64,000 nt of DNA, taken from the NCBI GenBank assembly GCA_964493665.1, contig CAZBOZ010000004.1, forward strand, positions 1-64,000, written 5' to 3'. Shown one piece after another: positions 26,624 to 34,726 of this stretch (positions are counted from its first letter, which is position 1; every line of letters begins with the position of its first letter). The stretch comes from DAOSVX01 sp964493665 (GTDB lineage: Bacteria > Bacillota_I > Bacilli_A > RF39 > UBA660). The translations under genes and the position numbers were made by a program. The notes beneath the pieces are model-generated. The model was not told where the DNA came from and did no database searches. It saw nothing but the letters and a program-made list of their open reading frames with translations.

Positions 26624-27601
26624 TTACATCATATCCTTAAATAAACTATATATATAGTTTTCAATATCAAATGCTATTAAATCAGTCATTTTCTCACCTA
26701 GTCCAACAAATTTTACTGGTATATTAGTTTCTTCTTTTATGGCAAGTACTATGCCACCTTTTGCAGTGCCATCTAGTTTAGTTAAAACAATCCCAGTTAT
26801 ATTAGTTATTTCTTTAAAAGAGGTAGCTTGTTTAATACCATTTTGACCAGTAGTTGCATCAATTACTAAAAGAGTTTCATGAGGAGCATCTTTTATATGA
26901 GTTCCAATTACTTTATTAATTTTTTCTAATTCCTTCATTAAATTAGTTTTATTTTGAAGTCTTCCTGCTGTATCAATTAAAACAATATCTACATTTTCTT
27001 TTATAGCTTCTTTTAATCCATCATATATAAGCCCAGCTGGGTCACTACTTTCTTTACCAAAAAACAAACTATTAGTTCTATCAGCCCATATTTTAAGCTG
27101 CTCTGTAGCTCCAGCTCTAAAAGTATCACCTGCTATCATCATTACTTTTTTACCTTCACTAACGTATTTATGAGCAAGTTTCCCAATTGTCGTTGTTTTG
27201 CCTACCCCGTTTACTCCAATCATTAAAATAACTGTTGGACCATCTTCACTAATATTGATCTTATCACTTAAAACTTCGTTATTAACATAAATGACAAATA
27301 ATTCATCAACTATTACTTCTTTTAAATCATTAGGATTATCAATTTTTTCCTCTTTTACTCTAACTCTTAATTTTTCCATAAAGCTCATAACGGTTTTAAC
27401 ACCAATATCAGCCATTATTAAAACTCTTTCTAATTCTTCAAAGTATTCTTCATTTACTTTAGTGTATTTAATGCCTAAAAAATTTAATTTAGATACAAAC
27501 TCGTCTCTAGTTTTTTCTAAACCTTTTTCATATACTTCAATTTCTTGAACATTTTTTATATCTTTTTTAAATATATTTTTTAATTTATCAAATATACCCA
27601 T
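26624..27601 (-). CDS. ftsY: Signal recognition particle receptor FtsY
   Basis: The 325-residue protein has the NG domain of SRP GTPases: GVNGVGKTTTIGKLA, DTAGRLQ and TKLDGTAKGG. The long acidic A domain of E. coli FtsY is absent, as in Gram-positives; the short basic N-terminus MGIFDKLKNIFKKD probably binds the membrane. smc and rnc, which usually precede it in Bacillus, are not here; the divergent RNase J gene is. Confidence 0.96.
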   Translation of the reverse strand: MGIFDKLKNIFKKDIKNVQEIEVYEKGLEKTRDEFVSKLNFLGIKYTKVNEEYFEELERVLIMADIGVKTVMSFMEKLRVRVKEEKIDNPNDLKEVIVDELFVIYVNNEVLSDKINISEDGPTVILMIGVNGVGKTTTIGKLAHKYVSEGKKVMMIAGDTFRAGATEQLKIWADRTNSLFFGKESSDPAGLIYDGLKEAIKENVDIVLIDTAGRLQNKTNLMKELEKINKVIGTHIKDAPHETLLVIDATTGQNGIKQATSFKEITNITGIVLTKLDGTAKGGIVLAIKEETNIPVKFVGLGEKMTDLIAFDIENYIYSLFKDMM

Positions 27602-27652
27602 TTATATCACCTCTTAAATTATAACAAATTATCTAATTTTTTCATAACATAA

Positions 27653-27681
27653 TAGACTTTTTAATTAAAATATAGTATAAT
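27653..27681 (+). promoter_or_regulatory. Promoter of the RNase J gene
   Basis: TAGACT (27653-27658), 17 bases and a perfect TATAAT (27676-27681) precede the start codon by 55 bases. An AAGAAGAAAAGAGGA purine stretch just upstream of the ATG holds the ribosome site. Confidence 0.65.
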
Positions 27682-27736
27682 TACTTTAGTTTTAAACTTT
27701 TAATTTAATTTAAGAAGAAGAAAAGAGGAATTTTTT

Positions 27737-29413
27737 ATGAAGTTTACAAATGATACGACTTCAGTCGTTGCTTTAGGTGGTTTAGGAGAAGTTGGTAAAA
27801 ACATGTACTTAGTATGTCATAATGATGAAATTATCATTATTGATGCTGGGGTTATGTTTCCTGAAGATAGTTTACTTGGAATTGATTATGTCATTCAAGA
27901 TATAACTTTTTTAAAACAAAATGAAAAGAAGATAAAAGGATTAATTATTACTCATGGTCACGAAGATCATATTGGTGGTATTACTTTTTTACTTCAAAGT
28001 GTTAATATTCCAAAAATCTATGCTCCTAAAATAGCTGCCGATTTAATTGAAAGAAAACTATTAGAAAAAAATATAAATTATAAAAATATGGAAACAATTG
28101 ATAAAGATACTATTATAAAAACAAGAAGATTTAAAGTTTCATTTGTATCAATGACCCACTCTATTCCAGATACTTTTGCTTTAATTATTGAAACTCCTCA
28201 AGGAGTTATAATTGAAACTGGAGACTTTAAATTTGATATGACTCCGGTTGGACCAATGGCTGATTTATATAAACTAGCCGAGGCTGGTAATAAAGGTGTA
28301 AAATTATTAATGAGTGATTCCACTAATGCTTTAGTAACTGGTTTTTCTAAAAGCGAAAGCATTGTTGATACTGCTTTAGGAGATATATTTGCTAAACACT
28401 TAGGTAGAATTATTATTGCAACATTCGCATCTAATATATATCGTTTACAGCATATAATTGATACTTGTAAAAAGAATAATCGTAAAATAGTTACTTTTGG
28501 TCGTAGTATGGAAAATGCTATTAATATTGCCATCAAAAACAATTTAATTGCTGATGAATCAATATTTATTGATATTAATACTGCTAATAATTTAAAAAAG
28601 AATGAAGTGTGTATTTTATGTACTGGTAGTCAAGGAGAACCTTTAGCAGCGCTATCTAGAATAGCTAATGGAACATTTAAACAAATTAATTTACTTGATG
28701 ATGATTTAGTAATATTTTCATCAAGCCCAATACCAGGTAATGCTAGTGCTATTGATAGAATTATTAATAAATTATATTTAAAAGGTGTTAGAGTTTATAC
28801 TAATGAAAGCCAAAGTGATATTCATACGTCTGGGCATGGTAAAATGGAAGACTTAAAATTAATGTTAAGGCTTATAAAACCAGAATACTTTATGCCTATT
28901 CATGGTGAATATAGAATGTTGAAACAACATGGTGACTTGGGTGTTTTGTGTGATATAAAAAAAGAAAATATCTTTATTTTAAAAAATGGTGATGTTTTAA
29001 CTTTAACTAAAGACAAAGTAGAAAATACCGGCTCTATCCAAGCAGGAGATATCTATGTTGATGGATCTAGAGTTGGTGATGTTGGTAGTGCTGTTATTAA
29101 AGACAGAAAATTAATGAGTAGAGATGGTATATTAGTAACCATTTTAAATATTGATCCAGTCAAAAGAAAACTAGTTATTAAGCCAAATATAACTACTAGA
29201 GGATTTATAATGGTTAACGAAAACGCCGAATTAATTAAAACTATTGAAGATAAAGTAACTGAAATAGTTGATAAGGCTTTAAGCAATAGATCATATAATT
29301 TTGTTGATTTAAAGAATCAAATTATTTTAGAATTATTACCATTTCTAAATGAACTAACTGGTAGAAGGCCAATCATCTTACCACTTATAATGGAAATAAA
29401 AGAAGCAAATTAA
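27737..29413 (+). CDS. rnj: Ribonuclease J
   Basis: A metallo-beta-lactamase nuclease with 5'-3' exonuclease and endonuclease activity in RNA decay. The zinc motif is THGHEDHIGG, followed by MTHSIPD, ETGDFKFD and SDSTNAL; the beta-CASP part has TFASNIYRLQ, and the linked motif HTSGHGKMEDLKLM lies near residue 360. At 558 residues it is complete. Whether it is the J1 or J2 type cannot be decided here. Divergent from ftsY with its own promoter. Confidence 0.96.
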   Translation: MKFTNDTTSVVALGGLGEVGKNMYLVCHNDEIIIIDAGVMFPEDSLLGIDYVIQDITFLKQNEKKIKGLIITHGHEDHIGGITFLLQSVNIPKIYAPKIAADLIERKLLEKNINYKNMETIDKDTIIKTRRFKVSFVSMTHSIPDTFALIIETPQGVIIETGDFKFDMTPVGPMADLYKLAEAGNKGVKLLMSDSTNALVTGFSKSESIVDTALGDIFAKHLGRIIIATFASNIYRLQHIIDTCKKNNRKIVTFGRSMENAINIAIKNNLIADESIFIDINTANNLKKNEVCILCTGSQGEPLAALSRIANGTFKQINLLDDDLVIFSSSPIPGNASAIDRIINKLYLKGVRVYTNESQSDIHTSGHGKMEDLKLMLRLIKPEYFMPIHGEYRMLKQHGDLGVLCDIKKENIFILKNGDVLTLTKDKVENTGSIQAGDIYVDGSRVGDVGSAVIKDRKLMSRDGILVTILNIDPVKRKLVIKPNITTRGFIMVNENAELIKTIEDKVTEIVDKALSNRSYNFVDLKNQIILELLPFLNELTGRRPIILPLIMEIKEAN

Positions 29414-29438
29414 AAAAGAACTTTAAAAGTTCTTTTTA
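29413..29438. terminator. Two-way terminator between rnj and rny
   Basis: The 11-bp stem AAAAAGAACTT/AAGTTCTTTTT with a 3-base loop is flanked by a further GAAGCAAA/TTTGCTTC match, so the inverted repeat reaches into the last codons of both genes. Confidence 0.85.
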
Positions 29439-30989
29439 TTTTGCTTCTTCTTGAGCTCTAGTTTCTCTTATAACAACTATTTTAATAGTACCTGGATATT
29501 GCATTTCCGATTCGATCTTTTCTTTCATTTCTCTAGCTATTTTGTAACTAGTAGCATCATCAATATCTTCTGGTTTAACTATTACTCTTACTTCTCTACC
29601 AGCTTGCATTGCATATGTTTTTTCAACGCCCTCATAAGAATTACCAATAGCTTCTAGTTGTTCTAATCTTTTAACATAATTTTCTAATGAATCGTTTCTA
29701 GCACCTGGTCTTGAAGCACTAAGTGTATCAGCTATTTGAACTAATACTGATATAACAGAGTTAGCTTCTTTATCACCATGATGAGATGCTATAGAGTTTA
29801 GTACTATTTCTTCTTCACCATATCTGCGAGCAAATTCTTCACCTATGTCAACATGACTGCCTTCAATTTCAGTATCAATTGCTTTACCTATATCATGAAG
29901 TAATCCAGCTCTTTTAGCAAGTATAACATTTTCACCAAGTTCACCAGCTATTATTCCTGCTAAATTAGCGACTTCTTTAGAATGCATTAAAGCATTTTGA
30001 CCATAACTAGTTCTAAAGTTTAATCTACCCACTAAATTTACTAATTCTGGATCTACTTTGGTAACTCCTAATTCTAGTAAAGCTTCATTACCAATTTCAG
30101 TTACTCTAGTGTTCATATCTTTGCAAACCTTATCATAAAGTTCTTCAATACGAGATGGATGAATTCTACCATCTTTTATTAATGACTCAATTGTAACTTT
30201 GGCTATTTCTCTACGGAATGGATCAAAAGATGAAATAACTATTGCTTCAGGAGTATCATCTATTATTAAATCTACTCCAGTAACTGCTTCAATAGTTCTG
30301 ATATTTCTTCCTTCTCTACCAATTAGTCTTCCTTTCATTTCGTCATTTGGAAGTTCAATTACACTAACTGTTTGTTCAGTAGTAACATCATTAGCATATC
30401 TTTGCATGCTACTTACTAACATTGTTTTGGCTTTCTTGTCTACTTCTAATTTAGCTTCTATTTCTCTTTCTTTGATATATGAAGCTATCTCTTTAGCCAT
30501 TTCTTCTTCAACACGTTTTAAAATCATATCATGCGCTTCTTTTTTAGAGACCTTGGCTATGCCCTCTAAAACTTTAACTTCTTCTTTCAATAATTCATCC
30601 ATTTTAGCTTCTTTTTTTTGGATTTCTTTTTGCTGTTCATTTAAATTATTATCTTTTTGGCTTAAGAGATTATCTCTGTTTTGAAGTGTTTCTTCGCGTT
30701 TATCTAAATTCTTTTCACGTTGCATTAATCTATTTTCATTATCTCTTATTTCATTTTTCTTTTCGCGGACTTCTTTTTCGACTTCTTGTTTTAGCCTATA
30801 TGACTCCTCTTTTAATTCTAAAAGGCTATCACGTTTGTATCTATCTGCTTCTTTTTTTGCTTCTGATAATAAATTTTCAGCTTTTTTATCGGTGCTTTTT
30901 CTAGTTACAACAAATATTGCTGTAGCAGCTCCACCACCTATTACTAATCCAATTATTGAAGTTAAAATGGAGAAGGTATTAAATACCAT
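29436..30989 (-). CDS. rny: Ribonuclease Y
   Basis: The membrane-bound endonuclease that starts mRNA decay in Firmicutes. The N-terminal helix SIIGLVIGGGAATAIFVV anchors it; a long coiled coil spans about residues 30-190; the KH domain has IGREGRNIRTIEAVTGVD; and the HD domain has HDIGKA and HVDIGEEFARRYGE then SHHGD. Full length at 517 residues. It lies downstream of recA but a terminator separates them. Confidence 0.97.
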   Translation of the reverse strand: MVFNTFSILTSIIGLVIGGGAATAIFVVTRKSTDKKAENLLSEAKKEADRYKRDSLLELKEESYRLKQEVEKEVREKKNEIRDNENRLMQREKNLDKREETLQNRDNLLSQKDNNLNEQQKEIQKKEAKMDELLKEEVKVLEGIAKVSKKEAHDMILKRVEEEMAKEIASYIKEREIEAKLEVDKKAKTMLVSSMQRYANDVTTEQTVSVIELPNDEMKGRLIGREGRNIRTIEAVTGVDLIIDDTPEAIVISSFDPFRREIAKVTIESLIKDGRIHPSRIEELYDKVCKDMNTRVTEIGNEALLELGVTKVDPELVNLVGRLNFRTSYGQNALMHSKEVANLAGIIAGELGENVILAKRAGLLHDIGKAIDTEIEGSHVDIGEEFARRYGEEEIVLNSIASHHGDKEANSVISVLVQIADTLSASRPGARNDSLENYVKRLEQLEAIGNSYEGVEKTYAMQAGREVRVIVKPEDIDDATSYKIAREMKEKIESEMQYPGTIKIVVIRETRAQEEAK

Positions 30990-31074
30990 AATAATTCCTC
31001 CATTTAATTAATTTATAAATATTTATTATTAAACATCTACAACTTCATTATATATTTTTTTAAGTTTAAAAGCA

Positions 31075-31103
31075 ATCAAAAAACGAAGTTATTTTACTTC
31101 GTC
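31075..31103 (-). terminator. Terminator of recA
   Basis: The 7-bp stem ACGAAGT/ACTTCGT with a 6-base loop is followed by six T on the minus strand and overlaps the recA stop. Confidence 0.75.
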
Positions 31104-32126
31104 TTTTTCTTTTTTACTTTTTGGATCCAAGTCATAATGATCACGGATTTTTTTCTCAAGATCTTCTTTTAATTTTTTGTTTTCTTTTAACAATAGTTTT
31201 ACATTTTCTTTACCTTGGCCTATTTTTTCTCCTTTATATGAATACCAAGCACCACTCTTTTCTAATATATTTAAATCGGTAGCTAAATCAACAATCTCCC
31301 CTTCGCGACTTACTCCTTCACCATAAACAATGTCTACTATAGCAGTTTTAAATGGTGGTGCAACTTTATTTTTAACAACTTTAACAACGGTTTTATTACC
31401 AATTACATTGTCACCATTCTTTATTTGTTCAGCTCTTCTTATATCAAGCCTAATGGTTGAATAAAATTTTAACGCTCTACCTCCAGGAGTAGTCTCTGGA
31501 TTACCAAACATAACTCCCACTTTTTCTCTTAATTGATTAATAAAAATAGCGGTTGTTTGCGTCTTACTTATTGTTCCTGAAAGTTTTCTTAAAGCTTGAC
31601 TCATAAGTCTAGCTTGAAGTCCTACATGAGCATCTCCCATTTCTCCTTCAATTTCTACTTGAGGAACTAAAGCCGCTACGGAATCTATTACTACAATACT
31701 TATAGCTTCACTTCTTACTAAAGCTTCGCATATTTCTAAAGCTTGTTCACCTGTATCTGGTTGAGAAAGTAAAAGCTCATCTATATTTACCCCTAAAGCT
31801 TTAGCATATTTGGGATCCAAAGCATGTTCAGCATCAATGAACGCTGCTCTACCTCCAGTTTTTTGTACTTCTGCAATAGCTTGTAAAGCAAAAGTTGTTT
31901 TACCACTTGATTCTGGCCCAAATATTTCAATTATTCGCCCCTTCGGGTATCCACCTACCCCCAAAGCTATATCTAAAGTTAAACTCCCTGAAGAAGTTAC
32001 ATCAATATCTAAGTGCTCTTTAGCACCTAATTTCATTATTGCCCCTTTACCAAATTGCTTTTCAATATCTAGCATTACTTGTTCTAAAGCTTTGTCTTTA
32101 TCCTTTTCGTCTTTTGCAAACTTCAT
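31089..32126 (-). CDS. recA: Recombinase RecA
   Basis: RecA drives homologous recombination and the SOS response. Walker A is GPESSGKTTFALQ, followed by FIDAEHALDP, SQPDTGEQALEI, Walker B VVIDSVAAL and FINQLREKVGVMFGNPETTPGG. At 345 residues it is full length. The start has a strong GGAGGAG box. It has its own consensus promoter and a candidate SOS box. cinA, found between pgsA and recA in Bacillus, is missing. Confidence 0.98.
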   Translation of the reverse strand: MKFAKDEKDKDKALEQVMLDIEKQFGKGAIMKLGAKEHLDIDVTSSGSLTLDIALGVGGYPKGRIIEIFGPESSGKTTFALQAIAEVQKTGGRAAFIDAEHALDPKYAKALGVNIDELLLSQPDTGEQALEICEALVRSEAISIVVIDSVAALVPQVEIEGEMGDAHVGLQARLMSQALRKLSGTISKTQTTAIFINQLREKVGVMFGNPETTPGGRALKFYSTIRLDIRRAEQIKNGDNVIGNKTVVKVVKNKVAPPFKTAIVDIVYGEGVSREGEIVDLATDLNILEKSGAWYSYKGEKIGQGKENVKLLLKENKKLKEDLEKKIRDHYDLDPKSKKEKDEVK

Positions 32127-32165
32127 AAATGTTTACTCCTCCTTATATTTATGTCTTACAAGTTA

Positions 32166-32194
32166 ATTTTAGTATATTTTATTTTTTTTGTCAA
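32166..32194 (-). promoter_or_regulatory. recA promoter
   Basis: Minus strand TTGACA (32189-32194), exactly 17 bases, then TAAAAT (32166-32171). The -35 is a perfect consensus. Confidence 0.85.
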
Positions 32195-32203
32195 TACCTT
32201 TTT

Positions 32204-32217
32204 CAAACATTTGTTTG
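32204..32217 (-). promoter_or_regulatory. Candidate LexA (SOS) box at recA
   Basis: CAAACAAATGTTTG is a near-perfect palindrome that matches the Firmicutes LexA site CGAACRNRYGTTCG at 12 of 14 positions, with the two mismatches symmetric. It lies ten bases upstream of the recA -35. No lexA gene is in the window, so the regulator is inferred. Confidence 0.5.
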
Positions 32218-32237
32218 GTATATGTTTTTTGAGCAAA

Positions 32238-32264
32238 ATAAAAGAAATTGGTAAACAATTTCTT
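32238..32264 (-). terminator. Terminator of pgsA
   Basis: GAAATTG/CAATTTC with a 5-base loop is followed by TTTTATTTT on the minus strand, between pgsA and recA transcripts. Confidence 0.7.
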
Positions 32265-32276
32265 GATTTTAGTATA

Positions 32277-32873
32277 TTATTTTTGAGCAAAAATGAATTC
32301 TTTGTTAGCCAGAAAATATTGACATCCTGATACTACTGATAATACTGTTGCTACAAAAACTAATAATTCAGCTACTTTAACATTCCATAGCTCAAATGGT
32401 AAATTTGAAAAAAACAATAGCGAAATCCCAACCATCATAAGAAGAGTTTTAACTTTTCCTATCCAGCCAGCTCCTATTACTTTGCCTTTACCAGAAGCAG
32501 CCATTCTTACTGAATCAACCACAATATCTCTAGTAACTATTACAACTGGTACTACTGTTGATATATAACCATTTACAGCTAAAACGATTAAAACACCATT
32601 TACTAATATTTTATCAGCTATAGCATCCATTATTTTGCCTAAATCTGTTACTATGCCTCTTTTTCTAGCAATATTGCCATCTAGGAAATCAGAGAACGAA
32701 GCAATCATAAATACTATACCGCCAATTATATATTTTAAATTAATCGCTATTTTATCAAATACATAATAAGTGGGAAAAGTAATCCCTATTTGATAAAAAG
32801 GAAATATTAATAATATTAATAATAATATCGAAAGAAATATTCTTGCTAGAGTTATTTTATTTGGTAAATTCAT
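32277..32873 (-). CDS. pgsA: CDP-diacylglycerol-glycerol-3-phosphate 3-phosphatidyltransferase
   Basis: Makes phosphatidylglycerol phosphate from CDP-diacylglycerol, the committed step to anionic phospholipids. The CDP-alcohol phosphotransferase motif D-x2-D-G-x2-A-R-x8-G-x3-D-x3-D appears as SDFLDGNIARKRGIVTDLG then KIMDAIADK. About five membrane helices in 198 residues. It follows the RodZ-like gene by 12 bases, as in Bacillus. Confidence 0.93.
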   Translation of the reverse strand: MNLPNKITLARIFLSILLLILLIFPFYQIGITFPTYYVFDKIAINLKYIIGGIVFMIASFSDFLDGNIARKRGIVTDLGKIMDAIADKILVNGVLIVLAVNGYISTVVPVVIVTRDIVVDSVRMAASGKGKVIGAGWIGKVKTLLMMVGISLLFFSNLPFELWNVKVAELLVFVATVLSVVSGCQYFLANKEFIFAQK

Positions 32874-32885
32874 AATTAATTCTCC

Positions 32886-33365
32886 TTAACTTATTCCCGC
32901 TATAGTAGCTACACTATTGCCTACTGTTATTTGTCTAACAGACCAAAATATTGCCAGTAAAACTATTAAACCAATTAAAATATATATCAATATGTATTTT
33001 AAACTACGATGTTTATTAGAAATCTTTGTATAAGGAGATTTTACTTTTTCTTCAATTCCTTCTACATCTTTTTTATCTTGAACAGCTTTTTCAATAGCTT
33101 TTAATGGTATTTTAGAAGTATATTCGAATAAATATTCATTAAACACATCTATTACTTTTTCAGGATCTAACCCTAAATATTTAGAATATTTACGGATATA
33201 ATCTTTTAAAGCAAAAATGTCTTTAAAACCACCAATATTACCATGTTCAATGTTTTCTAAAACTATTACTTTTATTCCTAAATCTTCGGAGGCTTCTTCT
33301 ATTGAAACTCCGTTTTTTTCTCTTGCCGAAGCAAGCATTTGTCCAATTTCTTTCAAGAAATTCAC
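32886..33365 (-). CDS. RodZ-like helix-turn-helix membrane protein
   Basis: The 159-residue protein has an N-terminal helix-turn-helix (IGQMLASAREKNGVSIEEASEDL, then VLENIEHGNIG), a linker and one membrane helix (LKYILIYILIGLIVLLAIFWSV). It stops soon after the helix, so the outside domain of full RodZ is missing. RodZ links MreB to the wall machine; its pgsA neighbour is the same as for YmfM in Bacillus. No mreB is in the window. Confidence 0.85.
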   Translation of the reverse strand: MNFLKEIGQMLASAREKNGVSIEEASEDLGIKVIVLENIEHGNIGGFKDIFALKDYIRKYSKYLGLDPEKVIDVFNEYLFEYTSKIPLKAIEKAVQDKKDVEGIEEKVKSPYTKISNKHRSLKYILIYILIGLIVLLAIFWSVRQITVGNSVATIAGIS

Positions 33366-33382
33366 TCCTTTGTAATTAAAAA

Positions 33383-33725
33383 AATAATATCTTATAAGCC
33401 ACGTTCTGTACTTTTTTCAAAGCGGCAAACATTTATCTACTATTTCTAGTTTCCTATATAAGTTTGATTCCCTATATAAAAATTCCCCTACCAAATTTGG
33501 GTTTCTCACTCACGGGGTTTACCACGTTCCACTATTAAAGTTTCCTTTAATACTCGTCTCTTTGGCACTTTTATATCTAATTTAACCATTTAAGGTTATT
33601 TCGAAGCCGTTAGTTAAACTACCAGTAGTTATCCTACTGCGTGAACATTACAGCCATTACAGGACTGTGTGAGCATGGACTTTCCTCTACATAAAAAGAT
33701 ATGCAGCGTTTACCCAGATATTATT
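33383..33725 (-). ncRNA. rnpB: RNase P RNA, type B
   Basis: The catalytic RNA that matures tRNA 5' ends. Conserved blocks on the minus strand include GAGGAAAGTCCATGCTC, AGAAACCCAAATTTGGTAGG and CAGAACGTGGCTTA near the 3' end. A terminal helix P1 pairs AATAATATCT (33716-33725) with AGATATTATT (33383-33392) and is followed by a T-run, so it may also act as the terminator. The 5' arm of P1 contains the stop codon of gpsB. Ends are estimated from P1. Confidence 0.93.
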
Positions 33726-34044
33726 CCTTATCACCAAAAACAACTTTTTCTAATTGTGATATTCTTCTTAGAAGATCAACATTGGAATTATTGGAATCAG
33801 TTGTTGGCTTTGATTCTAAATCTTCTCTTATTTTGCGAAGTTCAGCTTTTAATTTACTATTATCTTCTACTAAGTTTTTTAAATCATGCTCATATTTTTT
33901 TATGATATTAGTAAATTCTGTATAATCACGAATGACCATATCTAAAAATTTATCAACTTCTTGAGGACGATATCCTCTAGCATCAATTTTAAAATCTTTT
34001 TCTAGTATTTCTTTTGGTGTTAAAAAAATTCGATCATTATACAT
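33721..34044 (-). CDS. gpsB: Cell-cycle protein GpsB
   Basis: The 107-residue protein has the DivIVA-like N-terminal domain (LTPKEILEKDFKIDARGYRP followed by QEVDKFLDMVI), a coiled coil and the short C-terminal trimer region (LLRRISQLEKVVFG). GpsB coordinates PBP1 with division. Placement next to rnpB and recU/ponA is the same as ypsB in Bacillus. Confidence 0.95.
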   Translation of the reverse strand: MYNDRIFLTPKEILEKDFKIDARGYRPQEVDKFLDMVIRDYTEFTNIIKKYEHDLKNLVEDNSKLKAELRKIREDLESKPTTDSNNSNVDLLRRISQLEKVVFGDKE

Positions 34045-34069
34045 AAATACATCCCTTCTTACAGTGCTA

Positions 34070-34099
34070 ATTATATAATACTATTCATTGTTAAGTCAA
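34070..34099 (-). promoter_or_regulatory. Promoter of gpsB-rnpB
   Basis: Minus strand TTGACT (34094-34099), 18 bases, TATAAT (34070-34075). It should drive gpsB and read into rnpB. Confidence 0.65.
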
Positions 34100-34166
34100 G
34101 AAGACAATTGTTTTTGCAAACTAGATTTTTAATAAATTATATAGTATAATTTTTAAAGGTGGTTAT

Positions 34167-34724
34167 ATGAAATATCCTAACAGTATAAATAAGACTTATA
34201 AAAGAAATATTTCTCACCGTAATAGAGGAATGGATTTAGAATGTTCTATTAATAAATCAAATGAGTATTATTTAGAAATTAATAAAGCTATTATCTATAA
34301 AAAACCTACTCCTATTGGTGTTGTAGATGTTAAATATTGTGACAAGAAAAAACAAATTAATAAAGCTTATTTTAAAATGCCATCTACTTTAGATTATAAT
34401 GGTATATATAAAGGTAAATATATTGAGTTTGAAGCTAAGGAAACAATTTCTAAAACCTCATTTGCTTTGGCTAATATTCATTCTCATCAATTAAAACATT
34501 TAAAACTAATATTAGAACATGGTGGGATTGGTTTTTTAATATTAAAGATGAATAATATTATTTACTTGGTTAAAGGTGAAGATTTGATAGAATTTATAAA
34601 TGATAATAAAAGGAAGTCTTTGCCATTTAGTTTTTTAGAGGATAAAGGTTATCCTTTGAAAGAAAAATTGAATCCTAGTGTTGATTATTTAAGTGTTATA
34701 GATAAAATTTATTTTAAGGAGTAA
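34167..34724 (+). CDS. recU: Holliday junction resolvase RecU
   Basis: Resolves Holliday junctions during recombination. The 185-residue protein has the resolvase core: NRGMDLE near the start, ATKK-type segment, IYKGKYIEFEAKET (catalytic E-x-K) and IHSHQLKHLKLILEHGG. It starts at an ATG with AAAGGTGG upstream and is followed after two bases by the penicillin-binding protein gene, the same pairing as recU-ponA in Bacillus. Confidence 0.95.
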   Translation: MKYPNSINKTYKRNISHRNRGMDLECSINKSNEYYLEINKAIIYKKPTPIGVVDVKYCDKKKQINKAYFKMPSTLDYNGIYKGKYIEFEAKETISKTSFALANIHSHQLKHLKLILEHGGIGFLILKMNNIIYLVKGEDLIEFINDNKRKSLPFSFLEDKGYPLKEKLNPSVDYLSVIDKIYFKE

Positions 34725-34726
34725 AA

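Noticed and set aside
30199..30684. A 161-codon frame opposite rny
   Set aside because: It mirrors the strongly conserved RNase Y coding sequence and has no ribosome site or family match.
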